Origin: Brevibacterium limosum
GTDB lineage: Bacteria; Actinomycetota; Actinomycetes; Actinomycetales; Brevibacteriaceae
Length of the DNA stretch: 64,000 bases
Direction: 5' to 3'
NCBI RefSeq assembly: GCF_011617705.1
Contig: NZ_CP050154.1
Coordinates: forward strand, 1,054,001-1,118,000
This document shows, one piece after another, positions 1-10,748 of this stretch. The notes beneath the pieces are model-generated. The model was not told the DNA's origin. It did not search any database and saw only the letters and a program-made list of their open reading frames with translations. Numbering within the stretch: the first letter of the stretch is position 1; each line of letters opens with the position of its first letter. Position numbers and translations under genes: made by a program.

Positions 1-1392
1 CTCGAAGAGGCCGGCGACATCTACCTCGACACCTACTCCGGCTGGTACTCCGTGCGTGACGAGGCCTTCTACACCGATGACGAGACCGAGGTCGTCGACG
101 GTGTGCGCCTGTCCAAGGAGACCCGCACCGAGGTGACTTGGACGGAAGAGGAGTCCTACTTCTTCCGCCTCTCGAAATACCAGGACAAGCTGCTCGAACT
201 GTACAAGAACCACCCGGAGTTCATCGGTCCGGACTCCCGCCGCAACGAGATCGCCTCCTTCGTCGCCTCCGGGCTCAAGGACCTCTCGGTCTCCCGCACC
301 ACCTTCGACTGGGGTGTGCCGGTGCCCGGCAACGACAAACACGTGATGTACGTGTGGATCGACGCCCTGACGAACTACCTCACCGCCGCCGGCTACCCCG
401 ATGACCAGGAGCGCCTGAACAAATGGTGGCCCGCCGACGTCCACATCATCGGCAAGGACATCATCCGCTTCCACTCGGTCTACTGGCCCGCGTTCCTCAT
501 GAGCGCCGGCATCGAGCTGCCGAGGCGCGTCCACGCCCACGGATTCCTCTTCAACGCCGGTGAGAAGATGTCGAAGTCCGTCGGCAACGTCGTCGACCCG
601 CTCGACCTCGTCGACGCCTTCGGCCTGGACACCCTGCGCTTCTTCCTCTTCCGCGAGTTCTCCTACGGCCACGACGGCTCGTACACGAAGGACTCGATCA
701 TCACCCGGAAGAACTCCGACCTCGCCAACGAATACGGCAACCTCGCCCAGCGTTCGCTGTCGATGATCCAGAAGAACTGCGACGCCCAGGTTCCGCAGCC
801 CGGCGTTCTCACCGAGGCGGACGAGAAGCTCCTCGCCCTCGCCCGTGCCGTGCCCGACACCGCCCGGCGCCACGTCGACACCCAGGCCCTCCACCTCTAT
901 GTCGAGGCCTGCTGGAAGGTGCTCTCGGAGGCCAACCGCTACTTCTCCGCGCAGGAGCCGTGGAAGCTGAAGAAGACCGATCCCGACCGCATGGCCACCG
1001 TGCTGTGGGTGACGATCGAGGTCGTGCGCATCATCTCCATCCTCATCCAGCCGGTCATGCCCGGATCCGCGGGCAAGATCCTCGACCTCCTCGGTGTGCC
1101 CGCCGGCGTCGGTGAGGCCGGTGCGAAGGTCCTGCCGACCGCCGTCGATTCCGGGTCCGGCGCCGAGGCGATGGGAGCCGTGTCCGCGAGTGCGGCCATC
1201 GGCGTCGCCGCCGGTGCCGCCTACGCGTCGGCCGCCCTGGCGCCGAACGTCGCCGAGGCCGCTGCCGACGGCATCGCCGCCGCCGAGGCCGATCCCCGGT
1301 CTTTCGCGGCCGTCGAATTCCCGCTCGAGCCGGGCACACCCCTGCCGAAGCCCGAACCCGTGTTCCCGAAGTTCGTGGAGGAGACCGAATAA
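1..1392 (+). CDS. metG: Methionyl-tRNA synthetase, C-terminal part (5' end outside window)
   Basis: Charges tRNA-Met with methionine in the cytoplasm. The reading frame is open from the first base, and the first residues (LEEAGDIYL then [11 protein letters not shown]) are the internal class I MetRS segment, so the N-terminal HIGH region lies upstream. The KMSKS active-site motif is at 565-579. It is followed by the anticodon-binding helical domain ([10 protein letters not shown], then [18 protein letters not shown]). The C-terminus carries an unusual Ala-rich, low-complexity insert at about 1141-1310 before the usual closing segment EPVFPKF. The stop codon overlaps the next gene's start as TAATG, so the two are translationally coupled. 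The metG-tatD-rpfB order is a known actinobacterial arrangement. Confidence 0.97.
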   Translation, partial: LEEAGDIYLDTYSGWYSVRDEAFYTDDETEVVDGVRLSKETRTEVTWTEEESYFFRLSKYQDKLLELYKNHPEFIGPDSRRNEIASFVASGLKDLSVSRTTFDWGVPVPGNDKHVMYVWIDALTNYLTAAGYPDDQERLNKWWPADVHIIGKDIIRFHSVYWPAFLMSAGIELPRRVHAHGFLFNAGEKMSKSVGNVVDPLDLVDAFGLDTLRFFLFREFSYGHDGSYTKDSIITRKNSDLANEYGNLAQRSLSMIQKNCDAQVPQPGVLTEADEKLLALARAVPDTARRHVDTQALHLYVEACWKVLSEANRYFSAQEPWKLKKTDPDRMATVLWVTIEVVRIISILIQPVMPGSAGKILDLLGVPAGVGEAGAKVLPTAVDSGSGAEAMGAVSASAAIGVAAGAAYASAALAPNVAEAAADGIAAAEADPRSFAAVEFPLEPGTPLPKPEPVFPKFVEETE

Positions 1393-2393
1393 TGGCCTCG
1401 CGCGCCGCCGGAACCTATCCACCGGTGCCCGAACCGCTCGCTCACCCCATCGTCGACACCCACACCCACCTCGACATCTGCACGGGTGTGCGGCTGCCGC
1501 TGGGTGCCGGTGAACCCGAACCCGAAGTGACCCCGGACGCGGACGAAGAGTTCCCGTCGCTGGATCTCTTCCATGACACCGCCGCCGAGGCGGGGGTCCG
1601 TCGCATCGTCCAGATCGGCTGTGACCTTCCGGCAGCCCGGTGGACGACCGAGCTCGTGGCTTCCCAATATTCACGCACCCCCGCCGAGGCGGCCACAGAA
1701 GTGGGATCCCTCGCCGAGGCGGACGGCCACCGCACCGTGCCCACTCCTCCTGCTGAGGGACGGACCTGGATGATCGGCGGGGTCGCCCTCCACCCGAACG
1801 AAGCCCCGCGGCTGGCCGAGAGGGGCCTGCTCGACGACGCGCTCACCGAGATCGAATCGCTCGTGTCCTCGCACGAGCGCATGCGCGTGGTGGGGGAGAC
1901 CGGACTCGATTACTTCCGCACAGGAGAAGAGGGCGTCGCCGAACAGCAGCGTTCCTTCCGTGCCCATATCGAGATCGCCAAGCGCACCGGACGCGCCCTG
2001 CAGATCCACGACCGGGAGGCACACGCGGATGTGCTGCGCATCCTCAAGGAGGAAGGCGCCCCCGAGGTCACGATCTTCCACTGCTACTCCGGTGACGAGG
2101 CGATGGCCCGCGAATGTGCGGCCGAGGGCTATTACATGTCGTTTGCCGGCAACCTCACGTTCAAGAACGCCGACGAGCTGCGGCGGGCGGCGGCTTCCGC
2201 TCCGCTGGAGCTGCTGCTGACGGAGACCGATGCACCCTTCCTCACCCCGCACCCACATCGCGGGAAGCCGGGAGGTCCCTATCTCACCGCGATCACGGCG
2301 CGGAAACTCGCCGACGTGCGCGGGATGAGCGAAGAAGATCTCTGCGCTGCCGTGTGGAACAACGCGGAGCGTGCCTTCGACAGCTGGGACTGA
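1392..2393 (+). CDS. TatD-family metal-dependent hydrolase (deoxyribonuclease)
   Basis: A TIM-barrel amidohydrolase-fold protein of 333 residues. TatD proteins are divalent-metal-dependent 3'-5' nucleases acting in the cytoplasm. Metal ligands are visible in order: HTHLD (H24, H26), VGETGLDYF in the middle, and TETDAPFLTP near the end. The N-terminal half carries an insert of roughly 50 residues (Asp/Glu/Pro-rich) between the HTH motif and the next conserved strand, making it longer than the usual 260 residues. The start overlaps the metG stop by one base, so it is probably co-transcribed. Its exact substrate cannot be told from sequence. Confidence 0.93.
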   Translation: MASRAAGTYPPVPEPLAHPIVDTHTHLDICTGVRLPLGAGEPEPEVTPDADEEFPSLDLFHDTAAEAGVRRIVQIGCDLPAARWTTELVASQYSRTPAEAATEVGSLAEADGHRTVPTPPAEGRTWMIGGVALHPNEAPRLAERGLLDDALTEIESLVSSHERMRVVGETGLDYFRTGEEGVAEQQRSFRAHIEIAKRTGRALQIHDREAHADVLRILKEEGAPEVTIFHCYSGDEAMARECAAEGYYMSFAGNLTFKNADELRRAAASAPLELLLTETDAPFLTPHPHRGKPGGPYLTAITARKLADVRGMSEEDLCAAVWNNAERAFDSWD

Positions 2394-2424
2394 GCAGGGT
2401 TCAGTCCTTCGTTCTGTGAGCGAG

Positions 2425-2574
2425 GTAACGGGACGCAGGGCCGCCTCGGCGAGGAAATATCACGGTCGGGAATGCCCCGGAAACAAGGGGGAACTCCAGG
2501 TCAGACGCGCCCTCAGGAAACTCACACCGTTACATTTCCGTGATATTTTGCGGAGCGTGTAACGAATCGGTTAC
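2425..2574 (+). promoter_or_regulatory. rpfB upstream region with GTAAC half-sites and an 11-bp inverted repeat
   Basis: Four GTAAC/GTTAC half-sites lie between tatD and rpfB: GTAACG at 2425-2430, CGTTAC at 2528-2533, GTAACG at 2559-2564 and GTTAC at 2570-2574. The last two form GTAAC-N6-GTTAC. A perfect 11-bp inverted repeat, AAATATCACGG at 2455-2465 and CCGTGATATTT at 2538-2548, encloses 72 bases. GTAAC half-sites are typical of OmpR-type response regulators of actinobacteria (MtrA/GlnR group), and MtrA is known to control rpf genes in mycobacteria. That link is inference here. Confidence 0.45.
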
Positions 2575-2612
2575 AGTGAACAGGTCGATAAACTCTGCTC
2601 AGGGATATTTTT

Positions 2613-3821
2613 GTGATTGATTTTCTGAAGAACCGCAAGGTTCAGATCGCTGCACAGGCGGTCGTGATCACCGGACTCGTCGGTGGCACGGGCGCTGTCG
2701 TGACCATGAACAAGCCTGTGACCTTGGAGGTCAACGGACAGGCCGAGGAGATCCGGACCTTCGGTGGAACCGTCGGGGACATCCTCGACAGCCACGAAAT
2801 CGATGTCGATAAGCGCGACCACGTCAAGCCCGGTGTGGGCACCAAGGTCGACCGTGACATGACGATCACCGTCAACACGGCGAAGAAGGTCGCGCTGTCC
2901 GTCGATGGCAAGGATACGAACGAATGGACCAACGCGAACACCGTGGGTCAGGCTCTGGCCGACCTCGGCGTGGACGCGAAGGGCGCCGACCTCAACGCAA
3001 AGGCCAGTCAGCGGCTGAAGGACGAGGGCAATGACATCGACGTGACCACGTCGAAGGACCTCACCGTCGTCGCCGACGGCAAGGACCACAAGGTCTCGGC
3101 CGCTGTCGGCACCGCGAAGGAAGCGCTCAAGGACACGGGCGTCAAGCTCGACAAGGACGACTTCCTGTCCGTGCCGATGTCCGCCGAGGTCTCCGACGGC
3201 CAGGTGCTGACCGTCAACCGCGTGAAGAACGACACCGTCAAGGACAAGCAGGCCATCAAAGCCGAGGTCGAGACCAAGAAGTCCGATTCCCTCTTTGAGG
3301 GCGAGACCAAGGTCGAGGCCGAAGGCAAGGACGGCCAGAAGCAGGTCACCTACAAGGTCAAGACGATCAACGGCGAAGAGGTCAAGAAGGAGAAGAAGGA
3401 CGAGAAGGTCCTCTCCGAACCCAAGGCCAAGGTCGTCGTCCAGGGCACCAAGCAGAAGGAAGAACCGGCTGACACCGGCGGCTCCGATTCCGGTGACTCC
3501 GGTGACTCCGGTTCGGGCGACTCCGGTGACTCGAGCACCGGCGGCGGCTCCGGCTCCAGCGGCGGCTCGATGAGCACCCAGGAGATCAAGGACATGCTCG
3601 GCGGACCCGGTTCCAAGTGGTACCAGGTCGTACAGTGCGAGTCGAACTTCGACCCCAAGGCCTCGAACGGCACGCACTTCGGTCTGTTCCAGTTCCTTCC
3701 GCAGACCTGGCACTCCATGGGAGGCAGCGGCAACCCGTCCGACGCCAGCCCGCAGGAGCAGTTCCAGCGTGCGAAGAAGCTCCAGGCCGAGGCCGGCTGG
3801 GGCCAGTGGACCTGCGCCTGA
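2613..3821 (+). CDS. rpfB: Resuscitation-promoting factor RpfB-like muralytic enzyme
   Basis: A secreted or membrane-anchored peptidoglycan-cleaving enzyme that promotes regrowth of resting cells. The 402 residues start with a basic stretch and a single membrane segment (about residues 11-31). Three DUF348 repeats follow (about 35-90, 92-148, 150-205), then a G5-type domain (about 207-282), a Gly/Ser/Asp linker (284-320), and a C-terminal Rpf lysozyme-like domain. That domain has WYQVVQCESNF (catalytic Glu after Cys) and a final Cys for the disulfide. The GTG start at 2613 is chosen because it directly precedes the basic signal region. It follows tatD as in many actinobacteria, but the usual ksgA and ispE do not follow: a strong terminator and groESL come instead. 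Confidence 0.95.
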   Translation: MIDFLKNRKVQIAAQAVVITGLVGGTGAVVTMNKPVTLEVNGQAEEIRTFGGTVGDILDSHEIDVDKRDHVKPGVGTKVDRDMTITVNTAKKVALSVDGKDTNEWTNANTVGQALADLGVDAKGADLNAKASQRLKDEGNDIDVTTSKDLTVVADGKDHKVSAAVGTAKEALKDTGVKLDKDDFLSVPMSAEVSDGQVLTVNRVKNDTVKDKQAIKAEVETKKSDSLFEGETKVEAEGKDGQKQVTYKVKTINGEEVKKEKKDEKVLSEPKAKVVVQGTKQKEEPADTGGSDSGDSGDSGSGDSGDSSTGGGSGSSGGSMSTQEIKDMLGGPGSKWYQVVQCESNFDPKASNGTHFGLFQFLPQTWHSMGGSGNPSDASPQEQFQRAKKLQAEAGWGQWTCA

Positions 3822-3940
3822 TCAGCTGCCGCTTCTGGGGCACCGGATCGGCAAGCGCCGGTCGGTCGCCTGACCGGCAACGAGCTCTGGCCGCCATTGA
3901 CAACCGATATCGACAACTGAGCTGAGGCGGTCAGCAAGGA

Positions 3941-3981
3941 GCGTGGGCCCCGAGGATCTCTCCTCGGGGCCCACGCTTTTT
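3941..3981 (+). terminator. Strong intrinsic terminator after rpfB
   Basis: A perfect 16-bp stem (3941-3956 with 3961-3976) with the four-base loop TCTC, followed by five T residues. It separates rpfB from the groESL operon. The gap up to groES holds only this hairpin and the heat-shock promoter region. Confidence 0.95.
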
Positions 3982-4021
3982 GCCCCCAGTCTGAACTTTC
4001 GCCCAGAGCATGACGAATTGC

Positions 4022-4092
4022 TGGCACTCAAGTTGACCGAGTGCTAAGAGCGTTCTAGAGTCGAATTAGCACTAGCACTCATTGAGTGCCAG
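4022..4092 (+). promoter_or_regulatory. groES promoter with two CIRCE (HrcA) operators
   Basis: The first CIRCE is TGGCACTC-N9-GAGTGCTAA at 4022-4047. The second, less perfect, is TTAGCACTA-N9-GAGTGCCAG at 4066-4092. A -35 TTGACC at 4033-4038 sits inside the first operator, and TAGAGT at 4056-4061 gives a 17-bp spacer, so HrcA bound at either site would block the promoter. CIRCE/HrcA repression of chaperonin operons is established. hrcA itself is not in this window. Confidence 0.93.
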
Positions 4093-4200
4093 TTTCATGA
4101 GACGGTCGAATCGCTCGGCACCCGCGACGACGAGAGGTTCATGGCAGAAGCCGCCGTCTGACTCGATGAAATAGAACCCAGCGAAGGGAGAGGGCCCGAT

Positions 4201-4494
4201 ATGTCGGTCTCCATCAAGCCACTCGAAGATCGGATTGTCATCCGTCAGGTCGAAGCAGAACAGACTACCGCCAGTGGTCTGGTCATTCCCGAAACCGCCA
4301 AGGAGAAGCCTCAGGAAGGCGAAGTTGTCGCAGTCGGCCCGGGCCGCGTTGCTGACAACGGAAACCGCGTGCCGGTCGACGTCGCCGTCGGCGACAAGGT
4401 CATCTACTCCAAGTACGGAGGCACCGAAGTCAAGTACGCAGGCGAAGAGTTCCTCGTGCTCTCGGCTCGCGACGTGCTCGCAGTCATCGGCTGA
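4201..4494 (+). CDS. groES: Co-chaperonin GroES
   Basis: The 97-residue heptameric lid of the GroEL folding chamber. It has the usual length. The N-terminus [12 protein letters not shown], the mobile-loop region [21 protein letters not shown], and the C-terminal [16 protein letters not shown] are all typical. GAAGGGAGAGG upstream provides the ribosome binding site. It lies 36 bases before groEL and is transcribed with it from the double-CIRCE promoter. Confidence 0.98.
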   Translation: MSVSIKPLEDRIVIRQVEAEQTTASGLVIPETAKEKPQEGEVVAVGPGRVADNGNRVPVDVAVGDKVIYSKYGGTEVKYAGEEFLVLSARDVLAVIG

Positions 4495-4503
4495 ATCCCC
4501 TGA

Positions 4504-6123
<1,620 letters not shown>

Positions 6124-6160
6124 GCTATCCGCTCGGACTGAGTCACCTCTGACCCACACC

Positions 6161-6191
6161 AGTGGCCCGGAACATGAAGTTCCGGGCCACT
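6161..6191. terminator. Hairpin after groEL
   Basis: A perfect 13-bp stem (6161-6173 with 6179-6191) with a five-base loop, 37 bases after the groEL stop and without a T-tract. It is probably the end of the groESL transcript. Confidence 0.7.
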
Positions 6192-6338
6192 CGTGCATTC
6201 ACCCTCACCGAGGCGGCCGTCCATTCAGGTCGACTGTTCACCCGGTCGTCGTGCGACATTCACCTCCGTGAGACCTGTCGTGACTAGATTGTCGCGGAGG
6301 CCGCCAGCAGGGGCGTCACTCGCGGATCCTAGGGAGAT

Positions 6339-7937
6339 ATGAAACGCATAACGATGATCGGCGATGTCGGTTGGAGTCGGTTCTACCACCTCGGCGATGA
6401 GGCGATGACCGAACTGGCCATCGATGCGCTGCGTGCGCGCACCGACATCGAGATCACCCTCATCGCCGGAGAGCCGGACTACGCGGCCGAGATGTACGGG
6501 GTCGATGCCATCCCGCGCATCGGCTTCAAACGTGACCGTGAGCCGAACATCGCGCGGATGGAGAAGGTGCTCGAACACGTCGAGACCAAAGGGGGCCGAA
6601 GCTCTCTCAGAGCAGGGGACCCGGCCCTGAAAGTCATCGATGCCGTGCGCGCGTCCGACGCGGTGCTCATCGCCGGCGGCGGGAATCTCAACTCGATGTT
6701 CGCCCATCACATCTATGAACGGGTGACTCTGGGGCGGATCGCGCAGCTGTTGGGCAAGCCCTATGCTCTGACGAGCCAGACTCTGGGGCCGCTGATCTAT
6801 GACGAGGACCGCAAGCTCGTCTACGAGTTCTTGGCCGACGCCGAGTTCGTCGGCAGTCGGGAAAGCTATACGACGACGTTCGCCAAGCAGGTCGGGGGCA
6901 AACGTGCCGTTGTGTGCAGGCAGGTCGATGACGCGTTCTCACTCGAATCCCGCGAAGAAGACCGCCGCGCTGTCGACGATCTGACCGCAGAGCCGTTCAT
7001 CCTGGCCAGCTTCGCCGAGAAGGCGTCGTCACCGGTGCTCTCCGACAGTGCCTATCACGCGCACCTCGTCGACATCACCCGACGTCTCACCGACGAGACC
7101 GGGCTCAATGTGCTGCTGGTTCCCCACGGCGGCGCACTGTCGCCCGCTGCGCCGACACGAGACCAGCTCACCAATGATCAGATTGCGACCGAGGTCGGTC
7201 GGGAGTCCGTCAGACCGACCCGGATGCTCACCGCTCGTGAACTCATCGCCCTGACTGAGAGGGCTGAATTCGTCATCGGCACCCGCTACCACGCGGGAAT
7301 CTTCGCCGGTGCCGCCGCAGTGCCGTTCATCTCTCTTGTGCCCAACCTCTACTCGTCCATCCGAATGCGCGGAGCAGCCGAGAACGTCGGAATGGAACAG
7401 TTCGTTCTCCCGGTGGACTCCATCGATGATGTCGTCGCGACAGGAGTCGGGGTGGCCGAAAATCGCCAGGTCATCGCCGATGCGCTGCAAGACAGCGCCG
7501 CCCAGCGTCGCGCCGAGCATGGGGACTGGTGGGACTTCGTCGTGGCCCACACTGTCGGTGACGGCTCGGGGGAGAAGCCCAGTGCCTCATCCGTTCCAGC
7601 TCCCGGGTTCTTCCACGCCGAGGAACTGGAGAACCGATTCGACTCCGCACCGAGCGCGAATCGTGCGCGGCTGACATCGATCGAAGAGTATGGCCTGCTG
7701 CTGGCCAAGCGCGATCGTCAGCTGGCGGTGGCGAAGAAACAAGCGCAGGAAGCGACGAGAGAACTGCAGGCATGCAATGCCAAGCTTGAGAAGCAGGAGA
7801 ACATGCGCTCGGTCCGGGCTGCTCGCACGGTTCGTGGCTGGAGGCGGTCTCTCGAACGCCGTGTGCGACGCGTTGCAAAGAGCACAGTCCGCCGCTTCGA
7901 CGAGGTGTCGCCGAGGTCTGTCCCCAAGGCGAACTAG
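6339..7937 (+). CDS. Polysaccharide pyruvyltransferase-like protein
   Basis: A 532-residue protein whose first 380 residues resemble the polysaccharide pyruvyl transferase family (CsaB-like), which transfers pyruvate ketals to cell-surface glycans. Features seen: N-terminal ITMIGDVGWSRFYHLGDEAM (glycine-rich first strand and helix), IAGGGNLNSMF, a QTLGPL segment, and the late ELIALTERAEFVIGTRYHAGIFA where Arg and His are conserved in the family. About 150 C-terminal residues follow, with a probable coiled coil (AKRDRQLAVAKKQAQEATRELQ) and a very basic tail. It stands alone: groEL ends with a hairpin upstream, and the next gene converges on it with a 4-base overlap. The glycan target is unknown. 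Confidence 0.75.
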   Translation: MKRITMIGDVGWSRFYHLGDEAMTELAIDALRARTDIEITLIAGEPDYAAEMYGVDAIPRIGFKRDREPNIARMEKVLEHVETKGGRSSLRAGDPALKVIDAVRASDAVLIAGGGNLNSMFAHHIYERVTLGRIAQLLGKPYALTSQTLGPLIYDEDRKLVYEFLADAEFVGSRESYTTTFAKQVGGKRAVVCRQVDDAFSLESREEDRRAVDDLTAEPFILASFAEKASSPVLSDSAYHAHLVDITRRLTDETGLNVLLVPHGGALSPAAPTRDQLTNDQIATEVGRESVRPTRMLTARELIALTERAEFVIGTRYHAGIFAGAAAVPFISLVPNLYSSIRMRGAAENVGMEQFVLPVDSIDDVVATGVGVAENRQVIADALQDSAAQRRAEHGDWWDFVVAHTVGDGSGEKPSASSVPAPGFFHAEELENRFDSAPSANRARLTSIEEYGLLLAKRDRQLAVAKKQAQEATRELQACNAKLEKQENMRSVRAARTVRGWRRSLERRVRRVAKSTVRRFDEVSPRSVPKAN

Positions 7938-8332
7938 TCGGCCTCGCACTGTTTGCGAAGTCGAGCAAGGTCGGCTCGGACCATGTCCGCGTCCCGAGCG
8001 AACTCGGCCTCATCGACCCCTGGCAGACGGAACAGGGTGAAGACCACCTCGGCGCCGGTGCCGTTGGCGAGCACGCGCAGCGGATTGTGCACGACCGTGC
8101 CGTCGGGGAAGATCACGTCGTGATCGAGGATGCCGAGGTCGGTGTGCGGACCGAAGCGGACCTCGACCTCACCCCTCGGGGAGTCCGTGATCCAACGGCC
8201 GTCCTCTTCCCGGATGCCCGCGCTCAGACCCGCCGCCCACCTCGGAAGGTTCGCGGGGTTCCCGGCGAAGGCAGCCACCTCGGCGGGGGAGGCGGCGACG
8301 GACATCGAGAGGTGGAGCGCGTCACGAGTCAT
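7934..8332 (-). CDS. SRPBCC (START-like) family protein
   Basis: A small cytoplasmic protein of 132 residues with the helix-grip hydrophobic-cavity fold predicted from SMSVAASPAEVAAFAGNPANLPRWAAGLS, then alternating strands and a long C-terminal helix with FARDADMVRADLARLRK. The ATG at 8332 is chosen because the family begins just there; upstream codons in the same frame are Arg/Leu-rich and not conserved-looking. It is convergent with the pyruvyltransferase-like gene, the two ends overlapping by four bases. Its ligand and function are not recognisable. Confidence 0.7.
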   Translation of the reverse strand: MTRDALHLSMSVAASPAEVAAFAGNPANLPRWAAGLSAGIREEDGRWITDSPRGEVEVRFGPHTDLGILDHDVIFPDGTVVHNPLRVLANGTGAEVVFTLFRLPGVDEAEFARDADMVRADLARLRKQCEAD

Positions 8333-8532
8333 CTCCCCAGTGGACCACAGCGTGGGCCGCAGCAATAGAGGCAGCCGGACCCGGACGGGCTGCGCAAGCA
8401 GGCGGAGAGGAGCTCTCACCGCTCCAGTCGCACAGCTGGCTCTCACCTACTGGCCAGTCGCTTTTCATGTTTCTGAGCGTTGATTCTAGTTAGTCTGGAA
8501 ACGACAGCTTGCACCGACGCATGAGGGAATCT

Positions 8533-9309
8533 ATGACCACCGGCCCGACGATGCCCATCGCCCGACTCCGCGACGTTTCGAAGGTCTTCGATCCGAAAGG
8601 TGCCGCGGTCACGGCCCTCAGCGGAGTCAGCCTCGACATCGCACCGGCTCGGCTGACCGCGGTGATGGGACCCTCGGGCTCGGGGAAATCCACTCTCATG
8701 CACGTCCTCGCCGGCCTCGATCGTCCCACCTCTGGCTCAGTCCACCTCGGCGAGGAGGAGATCACGAAGCTGCGCGACGACGACCTCACCGCCCTGCGAC
8801 GACGCCGGATCGGATTCGTCTTCCAAGCGTTCAACCTCGTGCCCACGCTGACCGTCAAAGAGAACATCCGGCTGCCGTTCGAACTCGACGACCGCCGACC
8901 CGACGCCGACGAACGCGCCTGGATCGCCACGGTCGTCCGCCGCCTGGGGCTGGAGGACCGGCTCAAGCACCGGCCTCATGAGCTCTCCGGCGGACAGCAG
9001 CAGCGCACGGCCATCGCCCGGGCGCTCGCGACCCGCCCCGACATCCTCTTCGCCGACGAGCCGACAGGCAACCTCGATGCGAAGTCCGGTCGCGAAGTCA
9101 TGGCGATCATGGTCGAGGCCGTCCGCGACTTCGGCCAATCGATCGTGCTCGTCACCCACGACCCGATCGTCGCCGCCCATGCCGACCGCGTCATCTTCAT
9201 CGCCGACGGCACCCCGGTGACGGAACTGAACGATGCCATCAGCGCCGAGGCGATCGCCGCGACCATGCTCGACATCGACGAACGTGCCGAATCCGCGGTG
9301 AGCCGATGA
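8533..9309 (+). CDS. ABC transporter ATP-binding protein (MacB/LolD type)
   Basis: The cytoplasmic ATPase of an exporter or lipid/peptide-handling ABC system. Walker A GPSGSGKST, Q-loop FVFQAFNLVPTLTV, signature ELSGGQQQRTAIARALA, Walker B ILFADEPTGNLD and H-loop VLVTHD are all present. The ATG at 8533 is preferred over one 24 bases upstream because GAGGGA sits 5 bases before it. The start of the permease gene overlaps its stop (ATGA), so the two form one unit. Family members of this type power extrusion of peptides, drugs or lipoproteins; no substrate can be read here. Confidence 0.93.
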   Translation: MTTGPTMPIARLRDVSKVFDPKGAAVTALSGVSLDIAPARLTAVMGPSGSGKSTLMHVLAGLDRPTSGSVHLGEEEITKLRDDDLTALRRRRIGFVFQAFNLVPTLTVKENIRLPFELDDRRPDADERAWIATVVRRLGLEDRLKHRPHELSGGQQQRTAIARALATRPDILFADEPTGNLDAKSGREVMAIMVEAVRDFGQSIVLVTHDPIVAAHADRVIFIADGTPVTELNDAISAEAIAATMLDIDERAESAVSR

Positions 9310-10727
9310 ACCCGCTGCGCGAAATCCGGACCAATCCGCGGCAGTTCTTCCCCAGCGTCCTCGTAGTCTTCATCGCCTCCCTCTTCGGCACCGCGATCAT
9401 GCAGGGCATCGCGATACTGACCGCGTGGCTGTCCTCGGCGAAGATCGTCGCCGAATCCGACACCGCGCAGAGCCTGCTGTCGATGGACGGGTTCACCTTC
9501 TTCCTCATCGCCCTCTTCGTCTCCGCGCTCGTCATCGCGAACACATTCTCGATCATCATCGCCGGCCGCAGCCGCCAGCTCGCCCTGCTGCGCCTCATCG
9601 GGGCGTCGTCGAAACGGCTGCGCAGGGCCGTCTCGGTGGAGGGGCTGATCATCTCCGTCCCCGCCGCGGTGCTCGCATTCGCAGCGTCGACCGGGCTGGC
9701 GAAAGCGGCCCAGAGTTACCTGGGCAACGCCATCACCGAGGAGGTCGCTCTCCTCACCCCGACCATGGCCGTTCCCGCGCTCGCCACCATCATCGTGACC
9801 TGGCTGTCGGCGTACTTGGGCGCGCGCCGCATCACGGGGATCTCTCCGATCGAGGCGACCTCGCAGGCGGTCGAAAGCCGCCCCGAGGATGTCCGTGCCT
9901 CACTCGGGGGACTCACGGCCTCGCTGATTCTGCTGTCCATGGGCCTGACGTTCCTCGTCAATTCCGTGATCGGAGCCGCCGACCATCGAATCAGCCTGAT
10001 GAGCGTGGTGCTCACTGCGTTCGGGTCGAGTCTGACGTTCCTCGGTGTCGTCATCGGTCATCCGTGGATCCTGCCTCCGGTGCAGGCGGCGATCGGCTGG
10101 CTGGTCGGACGCACCGCGGTGTCCCGGCTGGCCGCATCGACGATCGCCCGCCATCCCACCCGGAACGCGCGCACGGTCATCGGGCTCGTCATCGGCATCA
10201 CGCTCATCGTCATGTTCGCCACCGCCATGACCACCTTCCGCGATCAGCTGCTGCGGTATGCGCGCTCCCTCGGTGAAGAGGGGTGGGGCGGTCTCGAGGA
10301 CGCGCTGGCCACCGTCATCGACAAGTCGATGCTGTTCGCCTTCGCCCTCATCCTCTTCTCCGTGATCATCGCCGTCATCGGCGTCGCGAACACGCTCATG
10401 CTCTCCGTGCGGCAGCGCACTCAGGAGATCGGCCTGCTCATGGCACTGGGCCAAACCCCGAAGCGCGTGCGGCGGATGATCACGGCCGAAGGCCTGCAGC
10501 TGAGCCTGACCGCCTGCGTAGTGGCGGTTCCGCTGGGCATCGGCTTCGGCTGGGTCGGCGCGCTGACTCTGTTGTCGCCCCTGCTCGGCCTCTTCGCCCC
10601 GAGCGTGCCCTGGGCGGTCGTCCTCGCCGTCATCGTCGGTACCCTCGTCGCCGTGTTCGCCGCCAGCCGCGAACCCGCCCGAGCGGCGACGTCAATCAGC
10701 CCCGTCCGGGCGCTCGAAGCCGTGTGA
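9306..10727 (+). CDS. ABC transporter permease, FtsX/MacB family
   Basis: A 473-residue membrane partner of the preceding ATPase. Two FtsX-type permease halves are visible. The first has FFLIALFVSALVIANTFSIIIAGRSRQLALLRLIGAS (about residues 62-100). The second has LIDKSMLFAFALILFSVIIAVIGVANTLMLSVRQRTQEIGLLMALG-type sequence near residues 340-385, closing with another membrane pair. Both halves keep the coupling motif of the form R-[QT]-[LIQ]-[AEIG]-LLxxLG that contacts the ATPase. Translation is coupled through the ATGA overlap. It ends 21 bases from the convergent XRE gene. Confidence 0.92.
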   Translation: MNPLREIRTNPRQFFPSVLVVFIASLFGTAIMQGIAILTAWLSSAKIVAESDTAQSLLSMDGFTFFLIALFVSALVIANTFSIIIAGRSRQLALLRLIGASSKRLRRAVSVEGLIISVPAAVLAFAASTGLAKAAQSYLGNAITEEVALLTPTMAVPALATIIVTWLSAYLGARRITGISPIEATSQAVESRPEDVRASLGGLTASLILLSMGLTFLVNSVIGAADHRISLMSVVLTAFGSSLTFLGVVIGHPWILPPVQAAIGWLVGRTAVSRLAASTIARHPTRNARTVIGLVIGITLIVMFATAMTTFRDQLLRYARSLGEEGWGGLEDALATVIDKSMLFAFALILFSVIIAVIGVANTLMLSVRQRTQEIGLLMALGQTPKRVRRMITAEGLQLSLTACVVAVPLGIGFGWVGALTLLSPLLGLFAPSVPWAVVLAVIVGTLVAVFAASREPARAATSISPVRALEAV

Positions 10728-10748
10728 GGGGCGGCCGACGGCTGACGA

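Noticed and set aside
2400-2612. c-di-AMP (ydaO-type) riboswitch before rpfB
   Set aside because: The expected conserved internal segments (the GGGGUGAAUC-like and CAGCUAACC-like parts) are not found, although an outer stem can be drawn.
6161-6191. Regulatory RNA after groEL
   Set aside because: Only a single perfect stem without further conserved structure; a plain transcript end explains it.
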